DNA from: a virus
IMG/VR virus record: IMGVR_UViG_3300009183_000164
Span: 1-41,408 of that record
DNA length: 41,408 nt
Direction: 5' to 3' (one strand)
The position numbers were made by a program, and so were the translations under genes. Positions 15,989 through 23,140 of this stretch are shown in pieces. How positions within the stretch are numbered: position 1 is the stretch's first letter; each line of letters opens with the position of its first letter. The notes under the pieces are model-generated. The model ran no database searches and was not told where the DNA came from. It worked only from the letters and a program-made list of their open reading frames with translations.

Positions 15989-16737
15989 GGTTTGAATGTT
16001 TGTGCTATGTTTTTAATAAGCTCTTCTTCTTGTTTAAGATTACCAAGTCTAACTTCTTTGTTCATGTCTTGGTACATAACCTCATCTTTAATACAATCTA
16101 TGCCATACGGCTCTCCATCTATGTAAAAATCAAACTCATAGTTATCAGTACCTTTGTTGGTAGATGATACGTCTGCTGGATTAATTTGTATTCCAGCTTT
16201 ATTGAATGATTTGATTAACTTTTCTTTTACTGATGATATAGCTAATTCTTTTAGATTTGCAAGTTTGTTAGCTTTTTTAGTTACTTCAGCTAAACGTCTA
16301 CTGATTTTTAGAATAGCTTCGTTAGTGCGTTTCCAGTATTTTGTGTTGTCTAATTTAGACTCTTGTTTTAGTTTAATGCTATGATCTAATGATCTTGAAA
16401 TTTCTCTCAGCATTTTACTAACCTCTAATATCTTGTTGTTAACTTTTTGTATTTCATTAGTATTTGCATCTTCTTTAAAGTTTTTATAACTTGCTTCGTG
16501 CAATTTAATAAAATGTGGCTTTTTAGTTGATGCTTTTATTGAGTATGCATATTGATCATCTTCTAGATCAATTGCATCTGTACCGTCACCATCTTCTTTA
16601 CCAGTAAATGCTGCAGGAGTTAAATAACCAGGAACACCAGCAGTAGTACTGCCTTCTTTTCTTAGTTTGATAAATTGCTTTTTTGTATAAGCTTTTATCT
16701 CCTCTAATTCCTTTTTTGTTATTTTACTATTTAACAT
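15985..16737 (-). CDS. conserved protein between portal and protease, unknown function
   Basis: A 250-residue charged protein. The N-terminal part has a Gly/Pro-containing segment (GVPGYLTPAAFTGKEDGDGTDAI, about residues 34-56), then FIKLHEASYKNF, a central coiled-coil (about 90-170) and a C-terminal alpha/beta domain with NYEFDFYIDGEPYGIDCIKDEV. Proteins of this sort are common between portal and gp21 in marine T4-like phages as I recall, but their role is not known. It overlaps the upstream gene by 11 bases and gp21 by 4. A head-assembly role is inferred from position. Confidence 0.6.
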   Translation of the reverse strand: MLNSKITKKELEEIKAYTKKQFIKLRKEGSTTAGVPGYLTPAAFTGKEDGDGTDAIDLEDDQYAYSIKASTKKPHFIKLHEASYKNFKEDANTNEIQKVNNKILEVSKMLREISRSLDHSIKLKQESKLDNTKYWKRTNEAILKISRRLAEVTKKANKLANLKELAISSVKEKLIKSFNKAGIQINPADVSSTNKGTDNYEFDFYIDGEPYGIDCIKDEVMYQDMNKEVRLGNLKQEEELIKNIAQTFKP

Positions 16738-17578
16738 TTTTTAATTCTTTTAACAATTCATGGTAAAGTAGTAAAGATAATACATGCTCTTCTTTAATTG
16801 TTTTAATCTTTTCCAACTTAGTAAGCATGTTACACACTTCATTTAACTTGATAGTGGTAATTTTATCTTGTACTTTTGGTAAAACTTTCTTGATAGATAT
16901 GCTTAGTGATTTGCTTTCTAATAGTATAAAGTCTCTTAAAGCTGTGGTATTGGATATATTGTTAATATATTCTTTTAGTATGTTCTTTTGTTTAATAGAC
17001 AAATCATTATACTTCTCATTAAACTTATCAATCATTAATTTGTAAGCTAATAATCGTATTTCACCATCTTGTGATAGATAACTTTCAGTTCCTTTTTCTT
17101 CGTTTATTTTGCTCTTAGGCTTTCTAACTAAGTGTTCAAGTATTGTATAGCGACTTTGCACTACTTCAGATACTTTAGCAACGCTCACACCTTCAAACAC
17201 TCTATAAGTGGATGCGTAAATTTTGTACTCACTAAGGTTAGTTTTAAAGAAATTAGTTAGATTATAGTGTTTTTTAATTTCACGAATCAACTTATACTTT
17301 TGCTCTTTTAATTGATTAGAGTTTAGCTTGTTGCGCAATTTAATTACAGTGTTAAGTAAGTAGTTTGCTTTTTCAGTATTGTTATACTTTTCCTTAAGTA
17401 AGGTTTGGTATAGCATAAGTTCTTTTGCTAATGCTGAATCAGCTTTAAAAAACTCCTTAATAATTGAAAGAGCTGGTGAAGATTCAACACCACTAATTGT
17501 GTCTGCTGCAACTTGACGTGACAGTAACTCAAACAGAATTGCTGTGTTTTTAATTTTGGAGTGTGTTGATTTTTTCAT
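16727..17578 (-). CDS. conserved helical head-region protein, unknown function
   Basis: A 283-residue, Lys/Leu/Ile-rich, all-helical protein starting MKKSTHSKIKNTAILFELLSRQVAADTISG. The KIKNT.ILFELL.RQ..ADT pattern is one I recall from a conserved hypothetical family next to portal genes of marine T4-like phages. No enzymatic motif. A TATTTATT variant of the promoter-like element is found 13 bases upstream (17599-17592). It lies directly downstream of the portal, so a portal- or head-assembly function is a reasonable guess. Confidence 0.6.
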   Translation of the reverse strand: MKKSTHSKIKNTAILFELLSRQVAADTISGVESSPALSIIKEFFKADSALAKELMLYQTLLKEKYNNTEKANYLLNTVIKLRNKLNSNQLKEQKYKLIREIKKHYNLTNFFKTNLSEYKIYASTYRVFEGVSVAKVSEVVQSRYTILEHLVRKPKSKINEEKGTESYLSQDGEIRLLAYKLMIDKFNEKYNDLSIKQKNILKEYINNISNTTALRDFILLESKSLSISIKKVLPKVQDKITTIKLNEVCNMLTKLEKIKTIKEEHVLSLLLYHELLKELKNVK

Positions 17579-17612
17579 CTAGATATCTAACAATAAATAT
17601 GCTGTGTGTTTG

Positions 17613-17936
17613 TTATTCCTCTGGTAAAATATTGTTTTCGTCTAATAAATTACCCTGTTCTTGATCTTTACTCTTTGTAAAAGTCTCAGTTAATGCTCTT
17701 TTTTTTAAAACACTCATGCTTCTTATCAAACTATCATAACTATCCAAGCTTTTTCTAGAACCTTCATACACCTTTCTAATAGCTTTATTACCTAATGGAT
17801 CCCATCCTAAAGGATGTCCATGTGTTCCGTGTGTTCCAGGCTCAGGTGGTCTTCCAGCTCCTGGCCAACCTCCAATAGGTACTTCATTGTTTTTTTCATC
17901 ATAGCCTCTTGGAATGCCACCATCTCCTTTATACAA
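17613..17936 (-). CDS. gp20: portal protein C-terminal part, shifted frame
   Basis: This frame encodes LYKGDGGIPRGYDEKNNEV, then GGWPGAGRPPEPGTHGTHG and HPLGWDPLG, a Gly/Pro-rich tail I recall from portal proteins of marine T4-like phages, followed by a helical end. It has no ATG; translation would need the TTG at 17936. It joins the portal frame at about 17935, where one additional T (CATTTGT instead of CATTGT on the minus strand) would make a single portal of about 618 residues. It is therefore best read as the portal C-terminus, not a separate gene. Confidence 0.75.
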   Translation of the reverse strand: MYKGDGGIPRGYDEKNNEVPIGGWPGAGRPPEPGTHGTHGHPLGWDPLGNKAIRKVYEGSRKSLDSYDSLIRSMSVLKKRALTETFTKSKDQEQGNLLDENNILPEE

Positions 17937-19468
17937 TGTTCAATATCATGTGCTGTACCGAATGATTGACCTGTTTTAACAGGATCATTACCTTCAGTTT
18001 TAATCTGTTCTAATCTGAATTGAGCTTTGGCATCTTCAACAAGTTTGTTTTGTTCTTCTAAATACTGCTCTTCTGATAGGTTAAATAGGTTTTCATATAT
18101 CCACGTTCTGCTGAATAGCTTTTTTTCTATCATGTCACCAGCTAAAACTACTTTGGTAGTCCATAATTCAACTTTTTCTTTTTCGTAAACTGACGATGGT
18201 GCGGTTAAGCTTAAACTAAAATCTACTAAATCATCATCATTAAATCCTTGAGCATACAAATGCACAATAGCTATTTTATATAATTCAGATGCAATGATTC
18301 TTTGTACACGCTCTATTGTTCTTGCAAAACGAAAATCTTGTGATGCTAAGGTTGCTTTACCAGTGGTATCTTCTTCATATCCTAAATAAGCTTTTGGTAT
18401 TTTAAGAGAACCTAATAGTCTGTTTTTTAAATAATCAATGTCAGCAATACTATCAAAATTAATACCTGCTAAAGTATCAATTGATGTTCCACTTTCAGCT
18501 CCACGTACTGGAAGATAAAAATCTTCTAGTAGGTTTTGCATGTTGTATTTCAAGTTGTAGTCTCCTGTTTGTGGATCAATATATGGAACTTTTTTCATTT
18601 TGTTAACCATATTTTCCATAAACGAATCAACCTCACTTGGTGGTATATTTCCAATATCTATTTTAAATATTCGCTTGTCTGGTGCTCTCATTATACGATG
18701 GATTAGCATGGCATCTTCCATCAATGTTATTTGCTTCCATACTTTTCTAGTTGGTTCAATCATAGATCGCCCGTATGGTAGATAGTTTGTATCTGTTAGT
18801 AATCGGAAATGTGCAATCTCGTAGTTATCATACACGTCAGCATCTGGATCAGATGATGTTATGTATTTAGTTGAGGAGGTTGAGCTGTAATCTCTTTTAA
18901 ATTGTACTATATGTGGATTTGCTGGATCAAAGCCTTCTTCTCTTATCATTTCATAAGGAGATATTGGTTCAATACCAGTAATGCCATATTTTTCTGATAT
19001 GTTTAAGTATAGAAAAAAATCACCATACTTTACAACATTTCTAATCCATGGCCATAGATTGAACTCTACGTTCATTATATCATAAAACAGATTATGTAAA
19101 ACCTTTTGAACTCTTTCGTTACTAGTTTTGATTGTCAATACATCACCAAATTCATTTTTAGCTGTACACTCATCTGCATAGATGTCTAAAGCTGATGATA
19201 TGATACTATCTGTATCCATTGCCTCATAGTCACGAAACAATTCTAATCGTGTATATAGTTGTAATTGCCCTTCTGAATGTGAGAATCCTGTCTTACCAGT
19301 AAACATTCTTGAAAAGCGGTCTATTCTGCTATTTGTGCTTAGATTGCCGTTAGACTGTATGTGAGATGTGTCTACAACCTTTAGTTGATTTCCACCTACA
19401 TTACGTATTATAACGTCTGTGCTAAATAATTTTCGTAATCTGCTAAATAGTGTTTGGTTTTCGGCCAT
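17807..19468 (-). CDS. gp20: portal vertex protein gp20 (frame broken near C-terminus)
   Basis: T4-type portal protein, the dodecameric channel at the packaging vertex. It is recognised by its order after terminase and by typical motifs: YADECTAKNEFGDVLTI near 100, RIMRAPDKRIFKIDIGNIPPSEVDSFM near 260, and RGAESGTSIDTLAGINFDSIADIDYLKNRLLGSLKIPKAYLGYE near 323-366. The annotated frame is 553 residues, but from about residue 511 onward (GTAHDIEH) the true protein continues in the minus-one frame, where a typical Gly/Pro-rich portal tail is coded. The final ~40 residues of this frame (CIKEMVAFQEAMM...) are thus probably spurious. The upstream element TATTTATA is 14 bases from the ATG. Confidence 0.9.
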   Translation of the reverse strand: MAENQTLFSRLRKLFSTDVIIRNVGGNQLKVVDTSHIQSNGNLSTNSRIDRFSRMFTGKTGFSHSEGQLQLYTRLELFRDYEAMDTDSIISSALDIYADECTAKNEFGDVLTIKTSNERVQKVLHNLFYDIMNVEFNLWPWIRNVVKYGDFFLYLNISEKYGITGIEPISPYEMIREEGFDPANPHIVQFKRDYSSTSSTKYITSSDPDADVYDNYEIAHFRLLTDTNYLPYGRSMIEPTRKVWKQITLMEDAMLIHRIMRAPDKRIFKIDIGNIPPSEVDSFMENMVNKMKKVPYIDPQTGDYNLKYNMQNLLEDFYLPVRGAESGTSIDTLAGINFDSIADIDYLKNRLLGSLKIPKAYLGYEEDTTGKATLASQDFRFARTIERVQRIIASELYKIAIVHLYAQGFNDDDLVDFSLSLTAPSSVYEKEKVELWTTKVVLAGDMIEKKLFSRTWIYENLFNLSEEQYLEEQNKLVEDAKAQFRLEQIKTEGNDPVKTGQSFGTAHDIEHCIKEMVAFQEAMMKKTMKYLLEVGQELEDHLSLEHTEHMDIL

Positions 19469-19482
19469 TATACTTTATTTTT

Positions 19483-19490
19483 TATAAATA
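19483..19490 (-). promoter_or_regulatory. ACTATTTATA promoter-like element
   Basis: Gene-direction GACTATTTATAAAAAA in the 31-base gap between terminase and portal, 14 bases upstream of the portal ATG. Confidence 0.45.
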
Positions 19491-19499
19491 GTCTTGTTA

Positions 19500-21080
19500 T
19501 TAGAGAAGCCAGTTAATATCTTCGGAATTACCATTAGGTAGATGCATTTTATATGGATCATTACTTACTGATGGTCTGTTGTATATAGATACTGTTGATT
19601 TTATATTTGCTACTGCCATTCTATTAATTTCTATTCCAGCTTGTCTTAATTTTAATGCCGTATCTCTTACCCACAATCCTTCACAAAAACTCATAATCAA
19701 ATCGTCGTTATATCCGGATGCTGCTTCTGCTCTTGCGTTTTTCCATATAAATACATATAGTTCATCTACTAATCGTTTACTTCTAATAATACAACTTTTT
19801 TCACGGATATACAACTCCATTTTACTAATTGCTAATGGTCTTGTTTTTTGACTCATTGTAAATCCAGCAACCATGTCAGATTTGTTGGTTAAATCATATC
19901 CTTTTGTTAGAAACTTGTCTGAGTCTAATACATCGTTTTTATAGGTGTAATACAAGTTCTTATAACCCCTTTCTATAATTTGTTGTAATGTAGCCCAACC
20001 AACATTAGCATTTTCAACAACAAGTAATGCATCATTATATTCAGTGCCAACTGCTACTAACATATTCCCATAATCCTTTGTTGTTAGTTGTCCAACATAT
20101 TCAGCTACTTGTCTACAAGATTCAATTTCTATTACATGAAATGCTGAATAGTCACTACCATCTCCACGTGCAACGTCAGCTGCTATTATATAGTTTTTTG
20201 AGTAATCAGGTATTTCCCATACCCAAAAGTTACCATCAAAACCTCTTTTTTCAATTGGCTCTTGTACATATGTTTGTGCATAGTATGCTATCATTTCTGG
20301 AGATACTACTGTGTTACCGGATGTTGAAAAGTCACAGTCGCATTCTTGTGCTGCTAATCTAACTCCTAATTCTTCATCTTGTCTATCTCTCCAAGCTTGG
20401 TTTCTTTCTGGATGTACTTGCCATGGAAGTCTTTTTGTTTTAAATTTGTTGTATGTTCCACCAGCTTCTGCTTTAACCCATGTTTTATGGAAAAAATTAC
20501 CAGTTCCATTAGGAGTTGATAATATAATACCTCTACCACCAGTACTCAGTGTTTGTTGTAGTGATGCCCATAATTCTTCAGCATTATCAACGAAAGCAGC
20601 CTCATCTATAATTACTAATGATAATGCTTCTGACCGTCCTGATGTTCCTGAACTTGCTACTGCTTTGATTTGTGATCCATTAGATAGTCTAATAGATAGT
20701 TTATTGCTTTCATCTGCTTTTAACTTTAACCAAGTTGGTAAGTTATTAAACATTACGTGTACTTTTGTAACTAGGTTTTTAGATGTGTTTTGATCTATAG
20801 CTACTACTAGTATGTTTTTATCGTTGTGAAATAATATTGTCCATAAAGAATATCCTGCTGTTAGTGTTGATATACCTAACTGTCTTGATTTAAGTATTAT
20901 CATCCTATCATTGTCTTGAAAGTCTTGTAGAGTTTCTTCTTGAAATGGATATAAATGAAATGGTACTTTGCCTTTTGTTGGATGTTGAATCATACAATAC
21001 TTTTTCATAAAGTATGATGCTGATTTGGCGCACTTGACGTACTCCTCTTTAATTATGTCTTTAAGGCTCTTTTCGGCCAT
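19500..21080 (-). CDS. gp17: terminase large subunit gp17
   Basis: A 526-residue packaging motor ATPase/nuclease. The ATPase domain has the adenine-binding-type FHLYPFQEETL near 41-51, a Walker A variant KSRQLGIST (64-72), Walker B with catalytic Glu LVIIDEAAF (155-163), and the coupling motif STPNGTGN near 188-195. The nuclease domain has the three acidic sites expected for gp17: Asp in AADVARGDGSD (about 302), Glu in VVENANVG (about 356) and Asp in GYNDDLIMS (about 459). Slightly shorter than T4 gp17 (610). Expected small subunit gp16 and sheath/tube genes are not adjacent. Portal follows after 31 bases. Confidence 0.95.
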   Translation of the reverse strand: MAEKSLKDIIKEEYVKCAKSASYFMKKYCMIQHPTKGKVPFHLYPFQEETLQDFQDNDRMIILKSRQLGISTLTAGYSLWTILFHNDKNILVVAIDQNTSKNLVTKVHVMFNNLPTWLKLKADESNKLSIRLSNGSQIKAVASSGTSGRSEALSLVIIDEAAFVDNAEELWASLQQTLSTGGRGIILSTPNGTGNFFHKTWVKAEAGGTYNKFKTKRLPWQVHPERNQAWRDRQDEELGVRLAAQECDCDFSTSGNTVVSPEMIAYYAQTYVQEPIEKRGFDGNFWVWEIPDYSKNYIIAADVARGDGSDYSAFHVIEIESCRQVAEYVGQLTTKDYGNMLVAVGTEYNDALLVVENANVGWATLQQIIERGYKNLYYTYKNDVLDSDKFLTKGYDLTNKSDMVAGFTMSQKTRPLAISKMELYIREKSCIIRSKRLVDELYVFIWKNARAEAASGYNDDLIMSFCEGLWVRDTALKLRQAGIEINRMAVANIKSTVSIYNRPSVSNDPYKMHLPNGNSEDINWLL

Positions 21081-21095
21081 ATGTAACTTGTATTA

Positions 21096-21515
21096 TTAAC
21101 GTATTACGAATCCTAGTGCAGTGGTTACAAGTAACCCTGATACAGCTATTCTAAAATACTTGTTTGCTTTTTTTGCTTTAACAACATCTTTTTCTAAACC
21201 AAATACTATGGTATGATACTCAGTTTCTTTTTTTCTATATAACTCGATTTGTGATGCATAGTTAGATACTTTGTTAACATACATTGTAACCAATCTATCA
21301 CTTGTTTTAGTTTTTTCTTCTAATTGACTTACTAGTATGTTAGTCTTAGCTAATTCTACTTTTGCAGAATCTCCTCTTACTAAATCAATTGCAATTTGTT
21401 TTGCAACGCTATCTGGAAAACAATGAACTTTTTTATTTGTACCTGTTTGTGAAAAAGTCGCCAAGCTCATCGTGATTAGCACTACTAATAACCTTAATTT
21501 TTTTACCGTAATCAT
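21096..21515 (-). CDS. signal-peptide/coiled-coil/C-terminal TM protein, lysis-like
   Basis: A 139-residue protein with a Sec-type signal sequence (KKLRLLVVLITMSLATFSQ, residues 5-23), then VHCFPDSVAKQIAIDLVRGDSAKVEL, a coiled-coil, and a C-terminal membrane segment (about 120-137, VSGLLVTTALGFVI). I recall very similar proteins ('CFP..VAK.IA.DL.RGDSAK.EL') in Bacteroidota phages near lysis genes. No lipobox Cys is obvious at the signal cleavage site, so it is not a classical outer-membrane spanin. It overlaps the upstream gene by 83 bases in another frame, an arrangement typical of spanin pairs. Envelope/lysis function is inferred. Confidence 0.65.
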   Translation of the reverse strand: MITVKKLRLLVVLITMSLATFSQTGTNKKVHCFPDSVAKQIAIDLVRGDSAKVELAKTNILVSQLEEKTKTSDRLVTMYVNKVSNYASQIELYRKKETEYHTIVFGLEKDVVKAKKANKYFRIAVSGLLVTTALGFVIR

Positions 21516-21780
21516 TTTGTATTTTTTTTATTTTGTTTTTTGTTGAGTCAATTTGTGAATCCATTAAAGATAAACTATCTTTATAAACCGCAATAGTGCT
21601 ATCGTATTTAAGCTGTATCTCTTCTAATGCACCAATACATACTGTCAAGCTGTCTATTTTTTGTTTTTGCTTGGCATATGGATCTAAATCGTTTGTATTA
21701 CTGCTTGTTGATATAAATAAACAAACAACTAATATTATTATAATGATTATAAGTGTTGCTGTAAATTTATCTATTTTCAT
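21433..21780 (-). CDS. inner-membrane spanin-like (Rz-type) protein
   Basis: About 115 residues from the preferred start MKIDKFTATLIII at 21780 (an earlier ATG at 21837 would overlap the previous gene). A single N-terminal membrane helix (about residues 7-24, TATLIIIIIILVVCLFIS) is followed by a periplasmic-type coiled-coil (IDSLTVCIGALEEIQLKYDS to KNKIKKIQNDYGK) and a short tail ANHDELGDFFTNRYK. This is the layout of i-spanins/Rz and similar phage lysis proteins, and the tail resembles those of small coiled-coil proteins in Bacteroidota phages. The downstream overlapping partner at 21096-21515 supports a lysis pair. Confidence 0.6.
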   Translation of the reverse strand: MKIDKFTATLIIIIIILVVCLFISTSSNTNDLDPYAKQKQKIDSLTVCIGALEEIQLKYDSTIAVYKDSLSLMDSQIDSTKNKIKKIQNDYGKKIKVISSANHDELGDFFTNRYK

Positions 21781-21793
21781 AACTGTGTTTTTA

Positions 21794-22030
21794 TTACTTT
21801 TCGTCTTTGGATGTGTAATTATTGTCCACGTAATCAAAGAATTCTTTTTTCTTTGCTGGATCTTTTAGATCTGCTGGTGAGTTAATTTTAAACTTATCCA
21901 TAGCTTTTTTAAAGAACTCTTGATAAGCTGTATCTTCTTTAAGACGTTTTACAATCATCTTAGTTTTGTTTTCGTTTAAAGCTTTTTTAATTTCGTTACG
22001 AACTGCTTTTCTTAAATTAGTTGTTTTCAT
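21794..22030 (-). CDS. small protein with MKTT N-terminal helix and C-terminal helical domain
   Basis: A 78-residue basic protein. The first ~20 residues (MKTTNLRKAVRNEIKKALNE) form an amphipathic basic helix ending in L-N-E, a candidate prohead-protease site. The remaining part has the sequence DTAYQEFFKKAMDKFKINSP then ADLKDPAKKKEFFDYVDNNY, a small helical domain I recall at the C-termini of several marine-phage proteins. Start and stop overlap the upstream gene's stop (TAATG). A capsid-targeted internal protein is the working inference. Confidence 0.6.
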   Translation of the reverse strand: MKTTNLRKAVRNEIKKALNENKTKMIVKRLKEDTAYQEFFKKAMDKFKINSPADLKDPAKKKEFFDYVDNNYTSKDEK

Positions 22031-22359
22031 TAGTGAACAATGTTTGTTTTAATTGTTTTTAAAATATTTAATTTTTGTTCACTTGAATCTGTAAAACGCT
22101 CAATTACACTAGACAACATTTCTGTTAATTCTTCTGTACCTACTTGAATACCACTGTCTTTTAGCTTTCTAATATACCCACTAGTAATTGCTTCTAGTTT
22201 TGGATCTAATCCTTGTTCCTCTTCAGGTTCAGGTTCAGGTTGCTTTTCTTGTTTTGGAGCTTCTTGTTCCCCTTCAACTTCTAACAACTTGCTAATTTCT
22301 TTTCTAAGCATTGAACGCAAAGCGTTTTCGTTTATTTTGGGTTTTCTAGTAGTTTTCAT
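22030..22359 (-). CDS. small acidic/helical protein with MKTT N-terminus
   Basis: A 109-residue protein. The basic N-terminal stretch MKTTRKPKINENALRSMLRK continues into EISKLLEVEGE, with an L-L-E triplet, then a Gln/Glu/Pro-rich linker (about 36-52) and a helical end (LEAITSGYIRKLKDSG...). The N-terminus parallels those of neighbouring small genes. It is coupled to both neighbours by ATGA and TAATG overlaps. No known family is recognised; internal head protein is inferred from the shared N-terminal pattern. Confidence 0.55.
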   Translation of the reverse strand: MKTTRKPKINENALRSMLRKEISKLLEVEGEQEAPKQEKQPEPEPEEEQGLDPKLEAITSGYIRKLKDSGIQVGTEELTEMLSSVIERFTDSSEQKLNILKTIKTNIVH

Positions 22360-22766
22360 TTTTGTTTATCTATTAATTTTATAAAATCAGTTGCTTTATT
22401 ATTAAAGTTTTTCTTGTCTTTGTTATCAAATATTATTCTTTCAATTTGACCATCTTTCTGTTTCATTAAACAAACAGTTGCTTCAAATTTTTCAAGACCA
22501 GTAAGTGTGTATACAATACCAAATACTGCATATTTTTCAGTCACTTTAGCATATAGCTTAGCATCTGCTATAATTAAATCTAGCATTCCAAACTGAGTAA
22601 GATCAGCTACAAAGATATTTTCTTCATTTTTTACACCTAAAAACTTAAACATTGGTTTGTATCCATGAGCTGTTTGAAATTCACGGAAATAAGGGATTGC
22701 CATTAGTTCTGGTGTTGGTTGATCCTCTTCAACTTCTCTTAGTGGTATTAGATTTATTAGTTTCAT
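22356..22766 (-). CDS. small protein with MKLxNLIPLREV N-terminus
   Basis: A 136-residue protein. The leader MKLINLIPLREVEED is almost identical to that of the next upstream gene (MKLVNLIPLREVDEN) although the bodies differ, and both contain L-R-E, a fit to the (L/I)xE prohead-protease site. The body (about 20-136) looks like a compact alpha/beta domain with NIFVADLTQFGMLDLIIADAKLYAKV and IVYTLTGLEKFEATVCLMK. The domain is not recognised. A shared cleavable targeting leader is the simplest reading. Confidence 0.6.
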   Translation of the reverse strand: MKLINLIPLREVEEDQPTPELMAIPYFREFQTAHGYKPMFKFLGVKNEENIFVADLTQFGMLDLIIADAKLYAKVTEKYAVFGIVYTLTGLEKFEATVCLMKQKDGQIERIIFDNKDKKNFNNKATDFIKLIDKQK

Positions 22767-22767
22767 T

Positions 22768-23139
22768 TTATTCGTGTTTTTTTAATTCTGTATATAATCC
22801 ATCATATAACTTTTTTACTCGCATGAAATCAGCGTCCTCTAAAGTATCTGATAACTTGTCCATGTATTTTTTTATTTCTGGAGCTGCAAGTAGTGATAAT
22901 AAATTGGATGTTGGGTTTTCATCAACTTCTCTCAATGGTATTAGGTTTACTAGTTTCATTTTTTCTTTATTATAAATAGTCTCTGTTAAGCTAACTATAC
23001 TCTCGTTTGCATTTATGTATAAAGCAGCTAAATATTTTTTTAAAGCCTTTTTATTACCTGCTGTTGCACCAACACGTTTACCAGTGTCTTTTTTATACAC
23101 TACATATTTATCACCTTGTTTTTTAACTTTGTATGGCAC
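22768..23139 (-). CDS. composite ORF: MPYKV small protein joined to MKLVNLIPLREV protein
   Basis: The 123-residue frame has two parts. Residues 1-48 (MPYKVKKQGDKYVVYKKDTG... KKYLAALYINANES) resemble a short stand-alone family common in phages. Residues 61-123 begin at an internal ATG (22959) with MKLVNLIPLREVDEN, the same leader as the next gene, followed by a short helical body. The TATTTATA element lies at 22978-22971, inside the frame and 11 bases before this internal ATG. Two separate proteins are likely: 22768-22959 (63 residues) and an upstream small protein whose own stop may have been lost, for example by one missing T near GTTAGC. Confidence 0.55.
   Translation of the reverse strand: MPYKVKKQGDKYVVYKKDTGKRVGATAGNKKALKKYLAALYINANESIVSLTETIYNKEKMKLVNLIPLREVDENPTSNLLSLLAAPEIKKYMDKLSDTLEDADFMRVKKLYDGLYTELKKHE
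22971..22978 (-). promoter_or_regulatory. ACTATTTATA element inside an ORF
   Basis: Gene-direction GACTATTTATAATAAAG, 11 bases upstream of an internal ATG at 22959. Its spacing matches elements before other genes and supports an independent start there. Confidence 0.45.
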
Positions 23140-23140
23140 G

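Noticed and set aside
17930-17942. Programmed minus-one frameshifting in the portal
   Set aside because: No heptameric X-XXY-YYZ slippery site or following pseudoknot is visible, and similar one-base losses occur in unrelated genes. Sequence error is simpler.
19744-19753. TATTTATA copy inside the terminase gene
   Set aside because: It codes for the Val-Phe-Ile-Trp segment of the nuclease domain and has no gene start close downstream; treated as background.
21712-21719. TATTTATA copy inside the spanin-like gene
   Set aside because: It lies in the middle of the coding sequence for the membrane helix, far from any downstream start, and is probably a chance product of Leu/Phe/Ile codons in AT-rich DNA.
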